A DNA stretch of 64,000 nucleotides from Pseudocalidococcus sp964653145 (GCA_964653145.1 CAZZCG010000001.1:124001-188000), one strand, 5' to 3'. Shown: positions 8,289 to 18,278, counted from the stretch's first letter. The notes: generated from the sequence alone by a model not told the origin. Numbers and translations: made by a program.

Positions 8289-10991
8289 TTACAGTCCTGG
8301 GGAGGAGGTCGGATCCGGTTTCTTCATTGTAGAAAGCTCACACAGGTTAACGACTCGAAAGGTATTGCGTCCTTGTTGCTTGGCCTGGTAGAGGGCCTGG
8401 TCAGCGGCGGCGAGGAGACTGATGGGGGAGTCATTGGGGCGGGGCCAGATCACACTGATGCCAAAACTGACGGTCACCACTTCAGCACTGCGGGAACCCG
8501 AGTGGGGAATTCCCAGGCCCCGCAGATTCCCTTGAATCGCCTCGACCACGGCCTGGGCCCCCAGTTCATCGGTATTGGGCAAAATAATCGCAAATTCCTC
8601 ACCCCCATAGCGAGCCACCAAATCTCCCGAACGATGGACAGAACTGGCCAAAACTTGGGCCACAAGATAGAGACATTCATCCCCCGCCGGATGTCCGTAG
8701 AGATCGTTGTAGGCTTTGAAGTCATCGACATCGCAAAAGATCAAACTCAAAGGAGCGGGATTGCGGGCAAGCCGTTGCCATTCTCGGGCTAAACAGTAGT
8801 CGAAGTGGCGACGGTTGGCAATTTGGGTCAGGTCATCGGTAATTGCAAGGCGGCTGAGTTCCTGGTTCGCGGCCTGGAGGGATTGGTAGAGCTCGGCTTG
8901 GCGGATGGCGACGGCTAATTGATCGGCAATCACTTCCAGGAAACTAATGTCCGAAGGTTGCCAGGCCTGGGTTGTGTCCATCCGATGTACTGTTAAGGCT
9001 CCCCAGGGATGATGTTCGGATTCCAAGGGCAAAATTAACCAATTTCCCGGAAAGGTTTGAAATAATTCTTGGTTAAAGGAGTCTAAATCCTGGTTCCCTT
9101 CAGCCGGGTCAATTTTGACAGTTTCTCCCCGTTTGAGGCGGTCTGCAATCAAGTTTTCAGCGTCGGGTATTACCATTCCGGTCATTGGGGGAACATCAGC
9201 ATGGCTGCGAAATTCAGTTAAGTGGTGCCACTCTCCCCTGTCCGGTCGATACTGAGCGATGACGACCCGCTCTAGGTTCATCATGCTGCCCACTTCCGCA
9301 ACGGTGGTTTGGAAAATTTCCTCTAGATCTAAAGAATTGCGAATCGCCTTGACGACTCGGTTGAGGGTTTGCTCCCGCTGCGATTGATAGCGTAGGGCGT
9401 TTTCAATGGTTTTGCGTTGGGTAATATCGCTTAGGGTGACAATGACCTGCTGCAGATGATCCTGGTCATCAAAGTAGGGTTCCGCGGTAACTTGTAACCA
9501 GGCCAGGCCCTGTAGAGGGCGGTTAATTCCCAACACCACTTCTCGAATTGGTTGCCGCGTGCGGCTGGCCTGGGCGGAGGGAAATTGTTCCGCACTCAAG
9601 CGGTGGCCGGTTTCATCGGTGATGTACCAGTCCGGATCTCGATCAGATTTACCCAACAGTTCATCACGGCTTAATCCCAAGACCGCCGCCGCCCGTTCAT
9701 TGGCTAAGATAATGTCACCGTTGGGGCTGTGAACCAATACCCCGACATCCACATCCTCAATTAACTGCCGAAACCGGGCTTCACTCTTGACCAGTTCCAA
9801 TTCGGCTTGCTTTTGGGTGGTGATATCCAGGGCAATTCCGTCGATATATTTGGCTACCCCGTTCTCGTCATAAATGGCCTGACCTGATTCATAGAACCAA
9901 CGCAATTCCCCATCGGCGCGCACAACCCGATATTCAACTCCATAGTGGTTTTGGCTGGCAAAAAATTTCTGGATGGTTTCATACACATAGTCTTGGTCTT
10001 CGGGATGAATGATGCTGGCAAAGGTGCGCTGACAGTTATTAATGAACTCTGCGGCTGGATAGCCCACGGTTTCCTGAATGGTTTCACTCAGGTATTGGAT
10101 CGTCCAGTGGGGGTCATTGGCACAGCGAAAGACATGGCCGGGTAAATTAGCCACCAGGTTTTGAAACTGCAATTCTGTCTCGGCAATGCCAGCTTCGGAG
10201 TCCTTACGAAAGGTAATGTCAAGCACAACCCCGAGTAACCTGGGCCCGCCCGGCTCGCTGGAAGTATATTGACTGCAATCGCGAATCCAACAGTAATGCC
10301 CATCGGCACAGCGAATCCGATACTCAACACAGAAAATCCGTTGATTGGTTTGAGATTGCCGCCAGCCCGATTCCACAGCGTCCCGATCATCTGGGTGAAT
10401 TAAGCTAATCCAGGCCTGGGCTGTTTGGGGCATTTCCGAGGGACTGTAGCCAAAGAGAGCCTGGGTATCCCCAACCCAAAGTGTCGTGTCATCTTCAGCG
10501 TGCCATTCCCAAAACACCTGCTGACTAATCTGGGCAATGGTTTGAAAACGGTCATACCAACGGCGCAGTTCGGTGAGTTGGGCCTCTAGCCAAATCAGGT
10601 GGGTTTGCGTCTGGGTAAAGTCCCAAAATAAAAGGACCCGTTGCCCCCCAAAGTCCCCTAAAAGCTGCACCCGCCACCAGGTTTCTGTTTCTGGATGGTA
10701 GACCTGAGTTTCCCCAACGGCTTCCACGGCTGAGTCCGCTATCAGGAGAGCTTGAATGGGCTGAATCCAGGCCTGGGGCAGAACCGACCAAAGACTGACC
10801 TGAACGGCATTAACTGTCAGACTGGACTTATCCCCGGTCTCTGAACAGGTTCCGAAAAAACTCGCCGTCACCTCGCTCCACCCCACCACCCGGGCCTGGG
10901 CATCAATAACCACAAAAGGGCAGGGAAAATTAGCAAGCATTGGGTCTGCTAGGGCCAAGGGGGGACGCTGGGTGAGGTCAGCGGAAGACAC
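8289..10991 (-). CDS. Multi-PAS/GAF diguanylate cyclase
   Basis: The 900-residue protein lacks obvious membrane segments. Domain order: a weak PAS (about 15-130), a PAS with PAC (145-270), a second (275-395), a third (400-530), a GAF (545-705) and a C-terminal GGDEF domain (715-885). The GGDEF core is intact: FCDVDDFKAYNDLYGHPAGD for GTP and metal, then ARYGGEEFAII as active loop. An RSGD I-site lies five residues before GGEEF, so product inhibition by c-di-GMP is likely. No EAL domain is present. It reads as a cytosolic sensor making c-di-GMP. The start codon is GTG. It probably forms an operon with the glycine-zipper gene. Confidence 0.88.
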   Translation of the reverse strand: MSSADLTQRPPLALADPMLANFPCPFVVIDAQARVVGWSEVTASFFGTCSETGDKSSLTVNAVQVSLWSVLPQAWIQPIQALLIADSAVEAVGETQVYHPETETWWRVQLLGDFGGQRVLLFWDFTQTQTHLIWLEAQLTELRRWYDRFQTIAQISQQVFWEWHAEDDTTLWVGDTQALFGYSPSEMPQTAQAWISLIHPDDRDAVESGWRQSQTNQRIFCVEYRIRCADGHYCWIRDCSQYTSSEPGGPRLLGVVLDITFRKDSEAGIAETELQFQNLVANLPGHVFRCANDPHWTIQYLSETIQETVGYPAAEFINNCQRTFASIIHPEDQDYVYETIQKFFASQNHYGVEYRVVRADGELRWFYESGQAIYDENGVAKYIDGIALDITTQKQAELELVKSEARFRQLIEDVDVGVLVHSPNGDIILANERAAAVLGLSRDELLGKSDRDPDWYITDETGHRLSAEQFPSAQASRTRQPIREVVLGINRPLQGLAWLQVTAEPYFDDQDHLQQVIVTLSDITQRKTIENALRYQSQREQTLNRVVKAIRNSLDLEEIFQTTVAEVGSMMNLERVVIAQYRPDRGEWHHLTEFRSHADVPPMTGMVIPDAENLIADRLKRGETVKIDPAEGNQDLDSFNQELFQTFPGNWLILPLESEHHPWGALTVHRMDTTQAWQPSDISFLEVIADQLAVAIRQAELYQSLQAANQELSRLAITDDLTQIANRRHFDYCLAREWQRLARNPAPLSLIFCDVDDFKAYNDLYGHPAGDECLYLVAQVLASSVHRSGDLVARYGGEEFAIILPNTDELGAQAVVEAIQGNLRGLGIPHSGSRSAEVVTVSFGISVIWPRPNDSPISLLAAADQALYQAKQQGRNTFRVVNLCELSTMKKPDPTSSPGL

Positions 10992-11316
10992 GGGACGGTG
11001 GTGAACAGTGGCAAATCATAGAAGTTCCTTGAGCCCACTGTATCCGTTGATTGACTGAATTGCAGAGGAGGGTGGACTGGAGCTTGAGTCACATCCATGA
11101 CAACGGGGATATAAATAATTTTATCGGAGTTCCAGGGGACAACTCGTAACAATCCCAACAAAAACAGCTCGCTGCAGCCGTTGTGCTCTGGTTCGGTTTA
11201 GACCCCATGCTTGATTCAACCTTGATCCCAGGCCAGGGGGCTGATGTAGTCTTCGTCACCCAAGTTTTTTTTCGGTCTGTGGTTGAATATGAGCAATTCT
11301 CATCAGCACCACAGTC
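10992..11316. other. Intergenic region between divergent cyclase gene and comEC
   Basis: These 325 bases separate two divergent genes and should hold both promoters. I see no RNA gene and no convincing small coding frame; the frames open here overlap comEC and have no family resemblance. Confidence 0.5.
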
Positions 11317-13638
11317 ATGCAGAAGCCCTTTTTCCTTCAAGCGGACGATGCGGCCCTATGGGGAATTGCGTTTATTGTCGGTCTGTATTTGGGCAGTTCC
11401 CTCTGGGGTGTGGGCATTGGCCTGGTGTTGGGATTGGGCCTGGTGGCTTGTCGATATTTTGCCCCGATTTGGCCGACGTTTTGGCGACGCTTACCCCCCT
11501 GGCGGAGTTGGCTAATAGCCAGCATTATTGCCCTTTTGGCCATGGCCTATCTTTGGGTTCGTACCCCCCAACCGGGCATTGATGATATTAGTCGAGTTGT
11601 CTCCCGCTTGGCCGCCGCCCAGGCCAGGCCTATGGTGGAAGTGACCGGACATGTGCAAACCTATCCACTCCTGAATCGGGCGGGTAAATTTCGCTTTTTT
11701 CTGGGGGTTGAGGGGTATCAACAGGCTGCTGGCGATGAACAACCACCTCAGGGAACTTTGCTCCAGGGCCAGGCCACGGGTCGGCTGTACGTCACGGTGG
11801 ATGCGGAAAGTGGTGGAGAAATTCGCCCCGGTCAAACCATTGCGGTGACAGGTTTCTTATACCAACCCAAACCAGGGGGAACCGCCTTTTATCGAGCCTT
11901 TGATTTTCAACGCCAACTGCAATTGGAAAACACCTTTGCCGGGTTAGCCGGTCGGAGTGTCAAGATTCTTCAACCGGGCGGAACCTGGGGGCTCTGGGCC
12001 TTGCGGGAGCGAATTTTTCAGGCACAACTTGCAGGGGGTGGGGAGACCAATGGCCCGTTGATCAGTGCGATGTTATTGGGCAGTCGGGCGGTTTCCATTC
12101 CCTTTGAGATTCGGGATGCGTTTCGGCGGGTGGGGCTGTCCCATGCCATTGCCGCTTCTGGGTTTCACACCGCGATCATTTTAGGGGTTCTCATGTTCTT
12201 GACCCGGCCCTTACCCAAAAATCGTCAAGTTCAAATTGGGGCCGGGGCCTTGATTTTGTTTGGTGCCTTATGTGGGTTTGCCCCTTCTGCGGTGCGGGCG
12301 GTGTTGATGGGGTTGGCCGGGCTCGCAGCTCTATCGGGGGAAAATCGGATCCAACCGACGGCTTTGCTTTTGGCGATTGCGGTGGCTATGTTGCTGGTGA
12401 ATCCGCTGTGGAGTGAAGATCTTGGCTTTCAATTGAGTTTTCTGGCCACGTTGGGGCTAATTGTCAGTGGGTCGGCGATCCAAGCGCGATTAGGTTGGTT
12501 GCCCAATTGGTGCGCCAATTTAATTTCCGTGCCCTTAGCGGCAAATCTCTGGGTCTTTCCCCTGTCGTTGGCAATTTTTGGCACGTTTCCCACCTATGGC
12601 CTGGTTGTCAATGTGATCACCACCTTTTTGCTCTCGGTGATTACGGTGGGGAGCTTCATCAGTGGCCTGGGGGCATCGGTATGGCCAGTTTTAGGGGCAG
12701 GCCTGGCCTGGTTGATGTATTACCCAACGGCACTGTTGTTGTGGCTGGTGGAACTATTTGGTCGCTTGCCCTACAGTTTGCTAGCTTTGGGAGCCTTGGG
12801 CTGGACACAGGTGGGCCTACTCTACGGGTTAATTGTCTTGGTATGGTTGCATCCTTGGTGGCATCGGCGCTGGCAATTGGCTCTGGGACTTGGCCTGGTG
12901 GCGGTGGTTGGGCCATTCTTAATGCTGCAAACCCAAACCTTTCGGGTGACAATCCTCGACAATAGCCAAACGCCCATCATGGTGATTCAACAACCGGGGG
13001 GGAATATTGTCATTAACAGCGGGGATGCCACAGCAGCGGCCAGTTCACTGGTTTCCTTTTTAGCGGCTCAGGGCATTAACCAAATTGACTGGGCCATTGC
13101 CACAAACCGACTGAGTCAAAATCAAGGGGGATGGTTAACCCTCCAGGCCGCAACTCCGATCCGTCGCCTGAGTGAAATCCCCACCGCCAGAAGTGATGAA
13201 GCCTATCGAGAAATGTTAACCACCTTACCCAGTGAAAAATTATCCCTGCGACTCGAACAATCAGCACAACTGGGAGATGTGGCCTTTAAATTGCTGCGGG
13301 CAGACCCAGCGGTTATGGAATTTCAGATTAAGGGCAAAAACTGGCTGTTTATCAGTGAACCGCCGCGTGCTTTGGGACAAGCTGTTTGGTTACGTTCGGC
13401 TAATTTACCCAGGCCCGATGTCCTTTGGTGGTGGGGGCGTGACTTTGACCCAGAACTCTTAACCCTTCTGCAACCCCGTGCGGTTATCTTAGCCAGTAGT
13501 CAACTTAGTCTAGAAACTCAGACCGCCTTAGCCGCCAGCCGGATTCCCTTTTATTGGACGGGGCGCGATGGGGCAATTCAATGGCAACCCAATGGCCGAA
13601 TGTTACCCAACCAGGCCAGCGGTGAGGCCAGTTTTTAG
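11317..13638 (+). CDS. comEC: ComEC/Rec2-type DNA uptake channel
   Basis: The 773-residue polytopic protein has N-terminal hydrophobic segments, an OB-like soluble region (about 85-220), and the competence-domain hallmark around SHAIAASGFHTAIILGVL (about residue 275) followed by about seven more membrane segments to about residue 535. ComEC carries single-stranded DNA across the inner membrane in natural transformation. The C-terminal segment (about 545-760) is in the place of a metallo-beta-lactamase-like domain, but the HxHxDH metal motif is not visible (the corresponding stretch reads WAIATNRLSQNQ), so it looks non-catalytic. The gene converges on the membrane-protein gene 18 bases away. 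Confidence 0.88.
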   Translation: MQKPFFLQADDAALWGIAFIVGLYLGSSLWGVGIGLVLGLGLVACRYFAPIWPTFWRRLPPWRSWLIASIIALLAMAYLWVRTPQPGIDDISRVVSRLAAAQARPMVEVTGHVQTYPLLNRAGKFRFFLGVEGYQQAAGDEQPPQGTLLQGQATGRLYVTVDAESGGEIRPGQTIAVTGFLYQPKPGGTAFYRAFDFQRQLQLENTFAGLAGRSVKILQPGGTWGLWALRERIFQAQLAGGGETNGPLISAMLLGSRAVSIPFEIRDAFRRVGLSHAIAASGFHTAIILGVLMFLTRPLPKNRQVQIGAGALILFGALCGFAPSAVRAVLMGLAGLAALSGENRIQPTALLLAIAVAMLLVNPLWSEDLGFQLSFLATLGLIVSGSAIQARLGWLPNWCANLISVPLAANLWVFPLSLAIFGTFPTYGLVVNVITTFLLSVITVGSFISGLGASVWPVLGAGLAWLMYYPTALLLWLVELFGRLPYSLLALGALGWTQVGLLYGLIVLVWLHPWWHRRWQLALGLGLVAVVGPFLMLQTQTFRVTILDNSQTPIMVIQQPGGNIVINSGDATAAASSLVSFLAAQGINQIDWAIATNRLSQNQGGWLTLQAATPIRRLSEIPTARSDEAYREMLTTLPSEKLSLRLEQSAQLGDVAFKLLRADPAVMEFQIKGKNWLFISEPPRALGQAVWLRSANLPRPDVLWWWGRDFDPELLTLLQPRAVILASSQLSLETQTALAASRIPFYWTGRDGAIQWQPNGRMLPNQASGEASF

Positions 13639-13656
13639 GGACGTTCGATCCCGAAG

Positions 13657-14466
13657 CTAGGCGTTGCCCAGGCCAAAAATATTGTTATAGGCGGCCACCA
13701 CAACCCCGTAGGACAAAGGCACGGTAATTAACAGGCCAAAGCCACAAAGACAAACCCCCAGAAAATTAATCAATCCAACCACAAACAACAGGGCAAAAAT
13801 TGCAAACCATTGGCGGGTCACGACTTTCCGACTGGTTTCCATCGCTGCCCAGAATTCGGCCCGTTTTTCCACTACCAAGGGAACAGCAAAGGTATAGGCC
13901 ACCCCAAAGTAAATGGCGGGAATAAACAAAAGTAAGCCAATACCAATCAGCACCGCTGCCAGGCCTGGGGAAATTTCCGGTAAGCGAGACAACAGTTCCA
14001 GAAACTCCTCAATGTCTGGATCCGGATTTTCCCCCACGGTTTGGATCCACTCCAACCAACTTTGCAGACTTGGTAAAAAGCCAATCATCATCAACACGGT
14101 GCCAGTAATGGAAAAAATTCCAGAAATTAAACCACTAATGAAACTGGCCAGAAGAATAGGCAAAAATCGATCCCCTTGAAAGCCGCTGAAGAAGTCCCCA
14201 AACTGTACGGTCTGGCCCTGGAGAATTTTAAAGCCGACAATATAATTCCCTGCCACTAAAATACTGGCAATAAAGCCATTGACCAGGGCCCCACCGGGAA
14301 TATTACTCAGGGCAACGCTGATAACTGTACTCAGAACAAAAAAACCAATGAAGCCGCCAATATTTTGGGTAATAATTTGCCAGCCCTCGTTGATGAATAA
14401 ACCAATATTCACCTGATAGTTTTCGGGGCCTGGGCCATTGAAGCCACTGCTACCTCGATCGTACAT
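13657..14466 (-). CDS. Integral membrane protein, DUF975/YciC-like
   Basis: The 269-residue protein has about five to six hydrophobic helices with family-like phrases: INEGWQIITQNIGGFIGFF near the start, a central IGIGLLLFIPAIYFGVAYTFA, and FWAAMETSRKVVTRQWFAIF before the last two helices. These recur in DUF975-type proteins with unknown roles. I took the ATG at 14466 because GAGGTG lies eight bases upstream; the GTG at 14472 would be too close to it. Function unknown. Confidence 0.7.
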   Translation of the reverse strand: MYDRGSSGFNGPGPENYQVNIGLFINEGWQIITQNIGGFIGFFVLSTVISVALSNIPGGALVNGFIASILVAGNYIVGFKILQGQTVQFGDFFSGFQGDRFLPILLASFISGLISGIFSITGTVLMMIGFLPSLQSWLEWIQTVGENPDPDIEEFLELLSRLPEISPGLAAVLIGIGLLLFIPAIYFGVAYTFAVPLVVEKRAEFWAAMETSRKVVTRQWFAIFALLFVVGLINFLGVCLCGFGLLITVPLSYGVVVAAYNNIFGLGNA

Positions 14467-14643
14467 TGACACTACACCTCACACCAAAATGACAAGACTG
14501 CAAACGAATTCCAACAATCAACTCAAGAGTCAATTTCAAGCTACAAAAGCCATTAAAATCCTATCAAATCAAGGATGAAAATCAATCGAATTCATAAAAA
14601 ATTACAGAGGTTGACTCGATTACACCGACAATTCAAGTGTGAG

Positions 14644-15249
14644 TTAGTTTGATCTGGCTGCGTCGGTTTGCCAGGCTGAGTGCAGAATTCGGAATCCGCC
14701 CAATATTACGACTATTGCAATCAATAGCCCCACAACTAAATCTGGCCACCGGGATTCAAACACCCTGACCAAAATTGCAGTCATCAAAACTCCCAGGTTA
14801 GCAATGACATCATTCTGGCTAAAAATCCAACTGGCGCGTAAATGAATTCCACGGTGACGATAACGGGAAATTTGATATAAACAATAGCTGTTAGCGATCA
14901 AGGCCAGTGCTGAAATACTGATCATCATCTTAAAGTTGGGTGGTTCACCCCCTTGAAATCGCCGTAAAGCATCCATCAATATCCACAGGGCAATTCCAAT
15001 TTGAGCGATGCCACTCACTCCCGCCGCCCAACGTTTATGACTTTGGGAACGACCCACGGCGTATAGGGAAATGCCATAGACACTCATATCTGCCAGCATA
15101 TCCAGGGAATCCGCCATAACCGCCATTGAGTTAGCCCAGTAGCCGATTAAAAATTCCCCAAAAAACATGACCCCATTAATTTTTAAGAGCAACCAGAGTG
15201 TTTTTCTTTCCTGGTTTTCTGCATATTGATGGCATCCACAATCCGACAT
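14644..15249 (-). CDS. Short cation diffusion facilitator-type transporter
   Basis: The 201-residue protein starts with a Cys/His-rich MSDCGCHQ, which may bind metal, followed by six predicted membrane helices. Conserved CDF site residues appear as MADSLDMLADMSVY in helix 2 and SQNDVIANLGVL in helix 5, giving a D..D / ND..N pattern instead of the HD/HD zinc site. The C-terminal cytoplasmic dimer domain of full CDF proteins is missing. The start at 15249 (ATG) is preferred over an upstream TTG at 15261. The metal is uncertain. The 17-base gap to the upstream gene suggests a shared transcript. Confidence 0.75.
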   Translation of the reverse strand: MSDCGCHQYAENQERKTLWLLLKINGVMFFGEFLIGYWANSMAVMADSLDMLADMSVYGISLYAVGRSQSHKRWAAGVSGIAQIGIALWILMDALRRFQGGEPPNFKMMISISALALIANSYCLYQISRYRHRGIHLRASWIFSQNDVIANLGVLMTAILVRVFESRWPDLVVGLLIAIVVILGGFRILHSAWQTDAARSN

Positions 15250-15266
15250 CGGTCTTTGCAAAACCC

Positions 15267-16430
15267 TTAAAGTTTAAACGGTAAATCCTGATTGACCTCA
15301 TCAATGATCGCTTGCTCTTGGTGGTTAATGTCATCAATATAGTGCTCAAGAATTTGACTCAGTTTTGGATGATAAAATCGATGCAAGCTGTAGTTGGGGG
15401 TGGCTGGAAATCCTCGGCGTTTTTTATGGCGACCCCCTGCCCCAGGATCAAAGAGTTGAATGCCAGCTTGAATGGCCCACTCAATGGGTTGGTAGTAACA
15501 GGCTTCAAAATGTAAGCAATCAATATCTTGGACACAACCCCAGTAGCGACCGTAGAGATTTTCACCTTTATGAATACAAAATGACATTCCGACGGGGTGT
15601 GTGGGTTCTCCAGTGCGATAGGCCGCCACTAAGACGACTCGCTCTTGATAATCCTGATGGAGATGCTCAAAAAAGCGTTTGCTTAAATATTTGCTTCCCC
15701 ACCAGCCAAATTTGTCACAGGTATCCCCATAGAAGTGATACATCCGACCCAAGAGCGCTCGGCTGATTTCTGGGCCCCGATGCACCACCATTTCCAGGCC
15801 AGATTGGGTCACCGCTTTTCGTTCCCGTTTAATGTTGCGGCGTTGGTTGGCGTTGAAGTCGGCCAAGTAGTCATCAAAGGTTTGGTAATTCCGATTCGTC
15901 CAAATGTAGCTGTGGTGGAGCCAGGCCTGGTAGCCAAAGTCTTCCACATAGGGTTGCCATTGGGGATCCACAAATAAAAAATTACAGCCGGATAGTCCAT
16001 TGGCCTGGCAAAACTGATCAATCTCCTGCAACAGCAGATGGGTAATCGTCCCTTCATCTTCGCCGGGGGCAATTAAAAACCGATACCCTTGGGCGGGCGT
16101 AAACGGGGTCATACCCAGGAGCTTGGGGTAGTAGCGAATTCCCAATCGTTGGGCCAGGTCAGCCCATTGGTGATCAAAGACAAATTCCCCCTGGCTATGG
16201 CCTTTGAGGTACAACGGGGCCACGGCAATCAGGGAACTGCCCCGCCACAGGGATAAATGTTTGGGCAACCACCCGGCCTGGGGAACGGCACTGCCAGAAC
16301 TTTCCAGATTATTTAACCACTCCCACTCTAAAAACGGGGTTGCTAGGGGAATCGCTAATTCGTTCCAGGCCTGGCGTGGGACTTGTTCAATGCGATCCAG
16401 CCATTGCAGGGTTAACTTGTCGGCACCCAT
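15267..16430 (-). CDS. GNAT/FemAB-like protein (COG3146, DUF482 type)
   Basis: The ATG at 16430 gives 387 residues and avoids a 75-base overlap with the upstream HAD gene. Family phrases include TPFLEWEWLNNLESSGS near residue 30, LPKHLSLWRG, FNANQRRNIKRERKAV (about 200), and near the C-terminus CHLHFEACYY-like and GAGGRHKKRRGF segments. The two-lobed acyltransferase fold of FemAB-type proteins is expected. It is annotated elsewhere as a putative peptidoglycan or amino-acid acyltransferase, without clear biochemistry. The neighbouring HAD phosphatase is 71 bases upstream. Confidence 0.78.
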   Translation of the reverse strand: MGADKLTLQWLDRIEQVPRQAWNELAIPLATPFLEWEWLNNLESSGSAVPQAGWLPKHLSLWRGSSLIAVAPLYLKGHSQGEFVFDHQWADLAQRLGIRYYPKLLGMTPFTPAQGYRFLIAPGEDEGTITHLLLQEIDQFCQANGLSGCNFLFVDPQWQPYVEDFGYQAWLHHSYIWTNRNYQTFDDYLADFNANQRRNIKRERKAVTQSGLEMVVHRGPEISRALLGRMYHFYGDTCDKFGWWGSKYLSKRFFEHLHQDYQERVVLVAAYRTGEPTHPVGMSFCIHKGENLYGRYWGCVQDIDCLHFEACYYQPIEWAIQAGIQLFDPGAGGRHKKRRGFPATPNYSLHRFYHPKLSQILEHYIDDINHQEQAIIDEVNQDLPFKL

Positions 16431-16501
16431 CACCACTACACCTAAAATCCTCTGGGATTGGGTAAACGCATCTAGTGTGACACAGTTTATGGGAAAGAAA
16501 T

Positions 16502-17242
16502 TTAGGCAAGAATCTCCAACTCGTCCATGGTTGCAATCGTAATGTCCACTTTGGTTAGTTTTGGCGGCATTGACCAACCCCAGGCCACGCCAATCATCCC
16601 CGCTGCCCCCGCTGTATGAGCCATCTGTCCATCCACATCCGCATCCCCAATCATTAAAACCGCTTCTGGAGCCTCCCCCAATTGGTCACAGGCCTGGAGG
16701 AAGGGGGTGGGGTCAGGTTTGCTGGGGCCCTGATCTGTGCCATTTTGCACCACGAAATACTCGGACAAATCGTATTGGGTCAAAAATGCTTTGACGTTTT
16801 CCGTGACATCCGCCGAGAGCACCCCCAGCTTTAACCCCGCAGTAAATAAGCGCGCCACCAGGCCTGGAATTCCGGGGATCAGGGGCGTATAGTCGGCCTT
16901 AGGGTGAACAAACTGATCCACCTCGGCAAACGCGGCCTGGGCGATCATCAGCGACTCTAACCACGGGCGGCCCGTTTCGGCAATGTAGGCAGCCGCAGCA
17001 ATGAGATTTTCCTGGCGTGTCCCCACCGCTTGCAGACCCCTGGGATTTAACCGACCCTCCTCCAGGCCAAAGGCGGCTAATAAAGGCTCCTGCACCCCCG
17101 GAATTTGGGCATCAATCAGACGGGCCCGCTTCATGGTGATGGTTTTCAGGTAATCTTCCGAATGGGCGAGGGTACCATCCTTATCAAAAATAACGCCGCG
17201 AATGTTCGTAAACCGCTGTCCTCGACACACAATCTCCACCAT
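16502..17242 (-). CDS. HAD-superfamily hydrolase (phosphoglycolate phosphatase-like)
   Basis: The 246-residue protein shows the four HAD motifs: IFDKDGTLA (nucleophile Asp and acid/base Asp, about residues 18-26), VLSADV (motif II position), the lysine in PSKPDPTPF, and MIGDADVDGQMA (motif IV). The helical cap between motif I and II is of C1 type. Cyanobacterial homologues are often called phosphoglycolate phosphatase or pyrophosphatase-like; the substrate cannot be read from sequence. The start codon is the ATG at 17242, divergent from holA with only 46 bases between, so the two promoters must be very compact. Confidence 0.82.
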   Translation of the reverse strand: MVEIVCRGQRFTNIRGVIFDKDGTLAHSEDYLKTITMKRARLIDAQIPGVQEPLLAAFGLEEGRLNPRGLQAVGTRQENLIAAAAYIAETGRPWLESLMIAQAAFAEVDQFVHPKADYTPLIPGIPGLVARLFTAGLKLGVLSADVTENVKAFLTQYDLSEYFVVQNGTDQGPSKPDPTPFLQACDQLGEAPEAVLMIGDADVDGQMAHTAGAAGMIGVAWGWSMPPKLTKVDITIATMDELEILA

Positions 17243-17288
17243 GGCCCAACCTTGCTCCTGTCCCGTTCTAGCCTAGCCTGCCACTAAA

Positions 17289-18278
17289 ATGCCTGTTTAT
17301 TTCTACTGGGGTGAAGATAGCTACCGACTCAACCAGGCCTGTCAAGGACTCCGGCAAAAACTCGTTGATCCGGCCTGGGAAAGTTTTAATTTTGAAAAAT
17401 TACCGGGAGACCAGGCCGACAGTTTAGTTCCCGCCATTACCCAGGCCCTAACCCCCCCCTTTGGTTCTGGTCAACGTTTGGTTTGGCTGGAGGACACAAT
17501 GGTGGGCCAACGCTGCACTGCCGAACTTCTGGCTGAACTGGAACGAACTCTGCCCTTAATTCCCACCAACTCCCATCTTCTCCTCACCAGCCGCAACAAA
17601 CCCGATGGTCGCAGTAAAGCGGTTAAATTTCTTCAGGCCCAGGCCCAGTTTTGTGAATTTAGCTTGATCCCGGCCTGGAAAACCGATGAGTTAGAACGTC
17701 AGATTCAGCAGATCGCTAAAGCCCAGGGCCTGGAATTGACTGCGGAAGCCCTGACCCTCCTAGTGGAAGCGGTGGGGAATGATACTCGGCAACTGGTGAA
17801 TGAACTGGAAAAACTCCGGCTCTATGTTCCTGCCCAAACCGCCATCACTGCCCAACAGGTTCAGGATTTAGTCACCACCACAAGCCAAAGCAGCCTGGAA
17901 TTGGCCAGCACGATTCTCCAGGGACAGGTTGGAAAATCCCTCGACCTCCTGGCTGATCTCCTGCGCCAAAATGAACCTCCCCTGAGACTTCTGGCTAGCC
18001 TGACGCGTCAGTTCCGCACCTGGTTGTGGGTCAAGCTCTTAGCGGAATCCAGAGAACGAGATATTCAGGTCATCGCCAAAGCTGCGGAAATCAATAATCC
18101 GAAACGAGTGTATTTCTTGCAAAAAGAAGTTCAGCCCCACAGTCGCCACAGCCTGCAACAAACCCTTCCAATTTTGCTGACTATGGAATTCCAGCTCAAA
18201 CAGGGCCAGGATGCTGAACTGGTTTTACCCCTGGGAATTATCCAACTGTGTCAGAGTTTTGGGGCAGATGGGAATTAG
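17289..18278 (+). CDS. holA: DNA polymerase III delta subunit
   Basis: The 329-residue protein is full length for HolA. It opens with MPVYFYWGEDSYRLNQACQG, where GED replaces the P-loop as usual in delta; it then has LVWLEDTMVG, LLLTSRNKPDGRSKAVKF, the sensor-like region WKTDELERQIQQIAKAQG, and the AAA lid NDTRQLVNELEKLRLY. The last 120 residues form the clamp-loader collar. Delta opens the beta clamp for loading during replication. Its 3' end overlaps the convergent DUF948 gene by 41 bases. Confidence 0.9.
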   Translation: MPVYFYWGEDSYRLNQACQGLRQKLVDPAWESFNFEKLPGDQADSLVPAITQALTPPFGSGQRLVWLEDTMVGQRCTAELLAELERTLPLIPTNSHLLLTSRNKPDGRSKAVKFLQAQAQFCEFSLIPAWKTDELERQIQQIAKAQGLELTAEALTLLVEAVGNDTRQLVNELEKLRLYVPAQTAITAQQVQDLVTTTSQSSLELASTILQGQVGKSLDLLADLLRQNEPPLRLLASLTRQFRTWLWVKLLAESRERDIQVIAKAAEINNPKRVYFLQKEVQPHSRHSLQQTLPILLTMEFQLKQGQDAELVLPLGIIQLCQSFGADGN

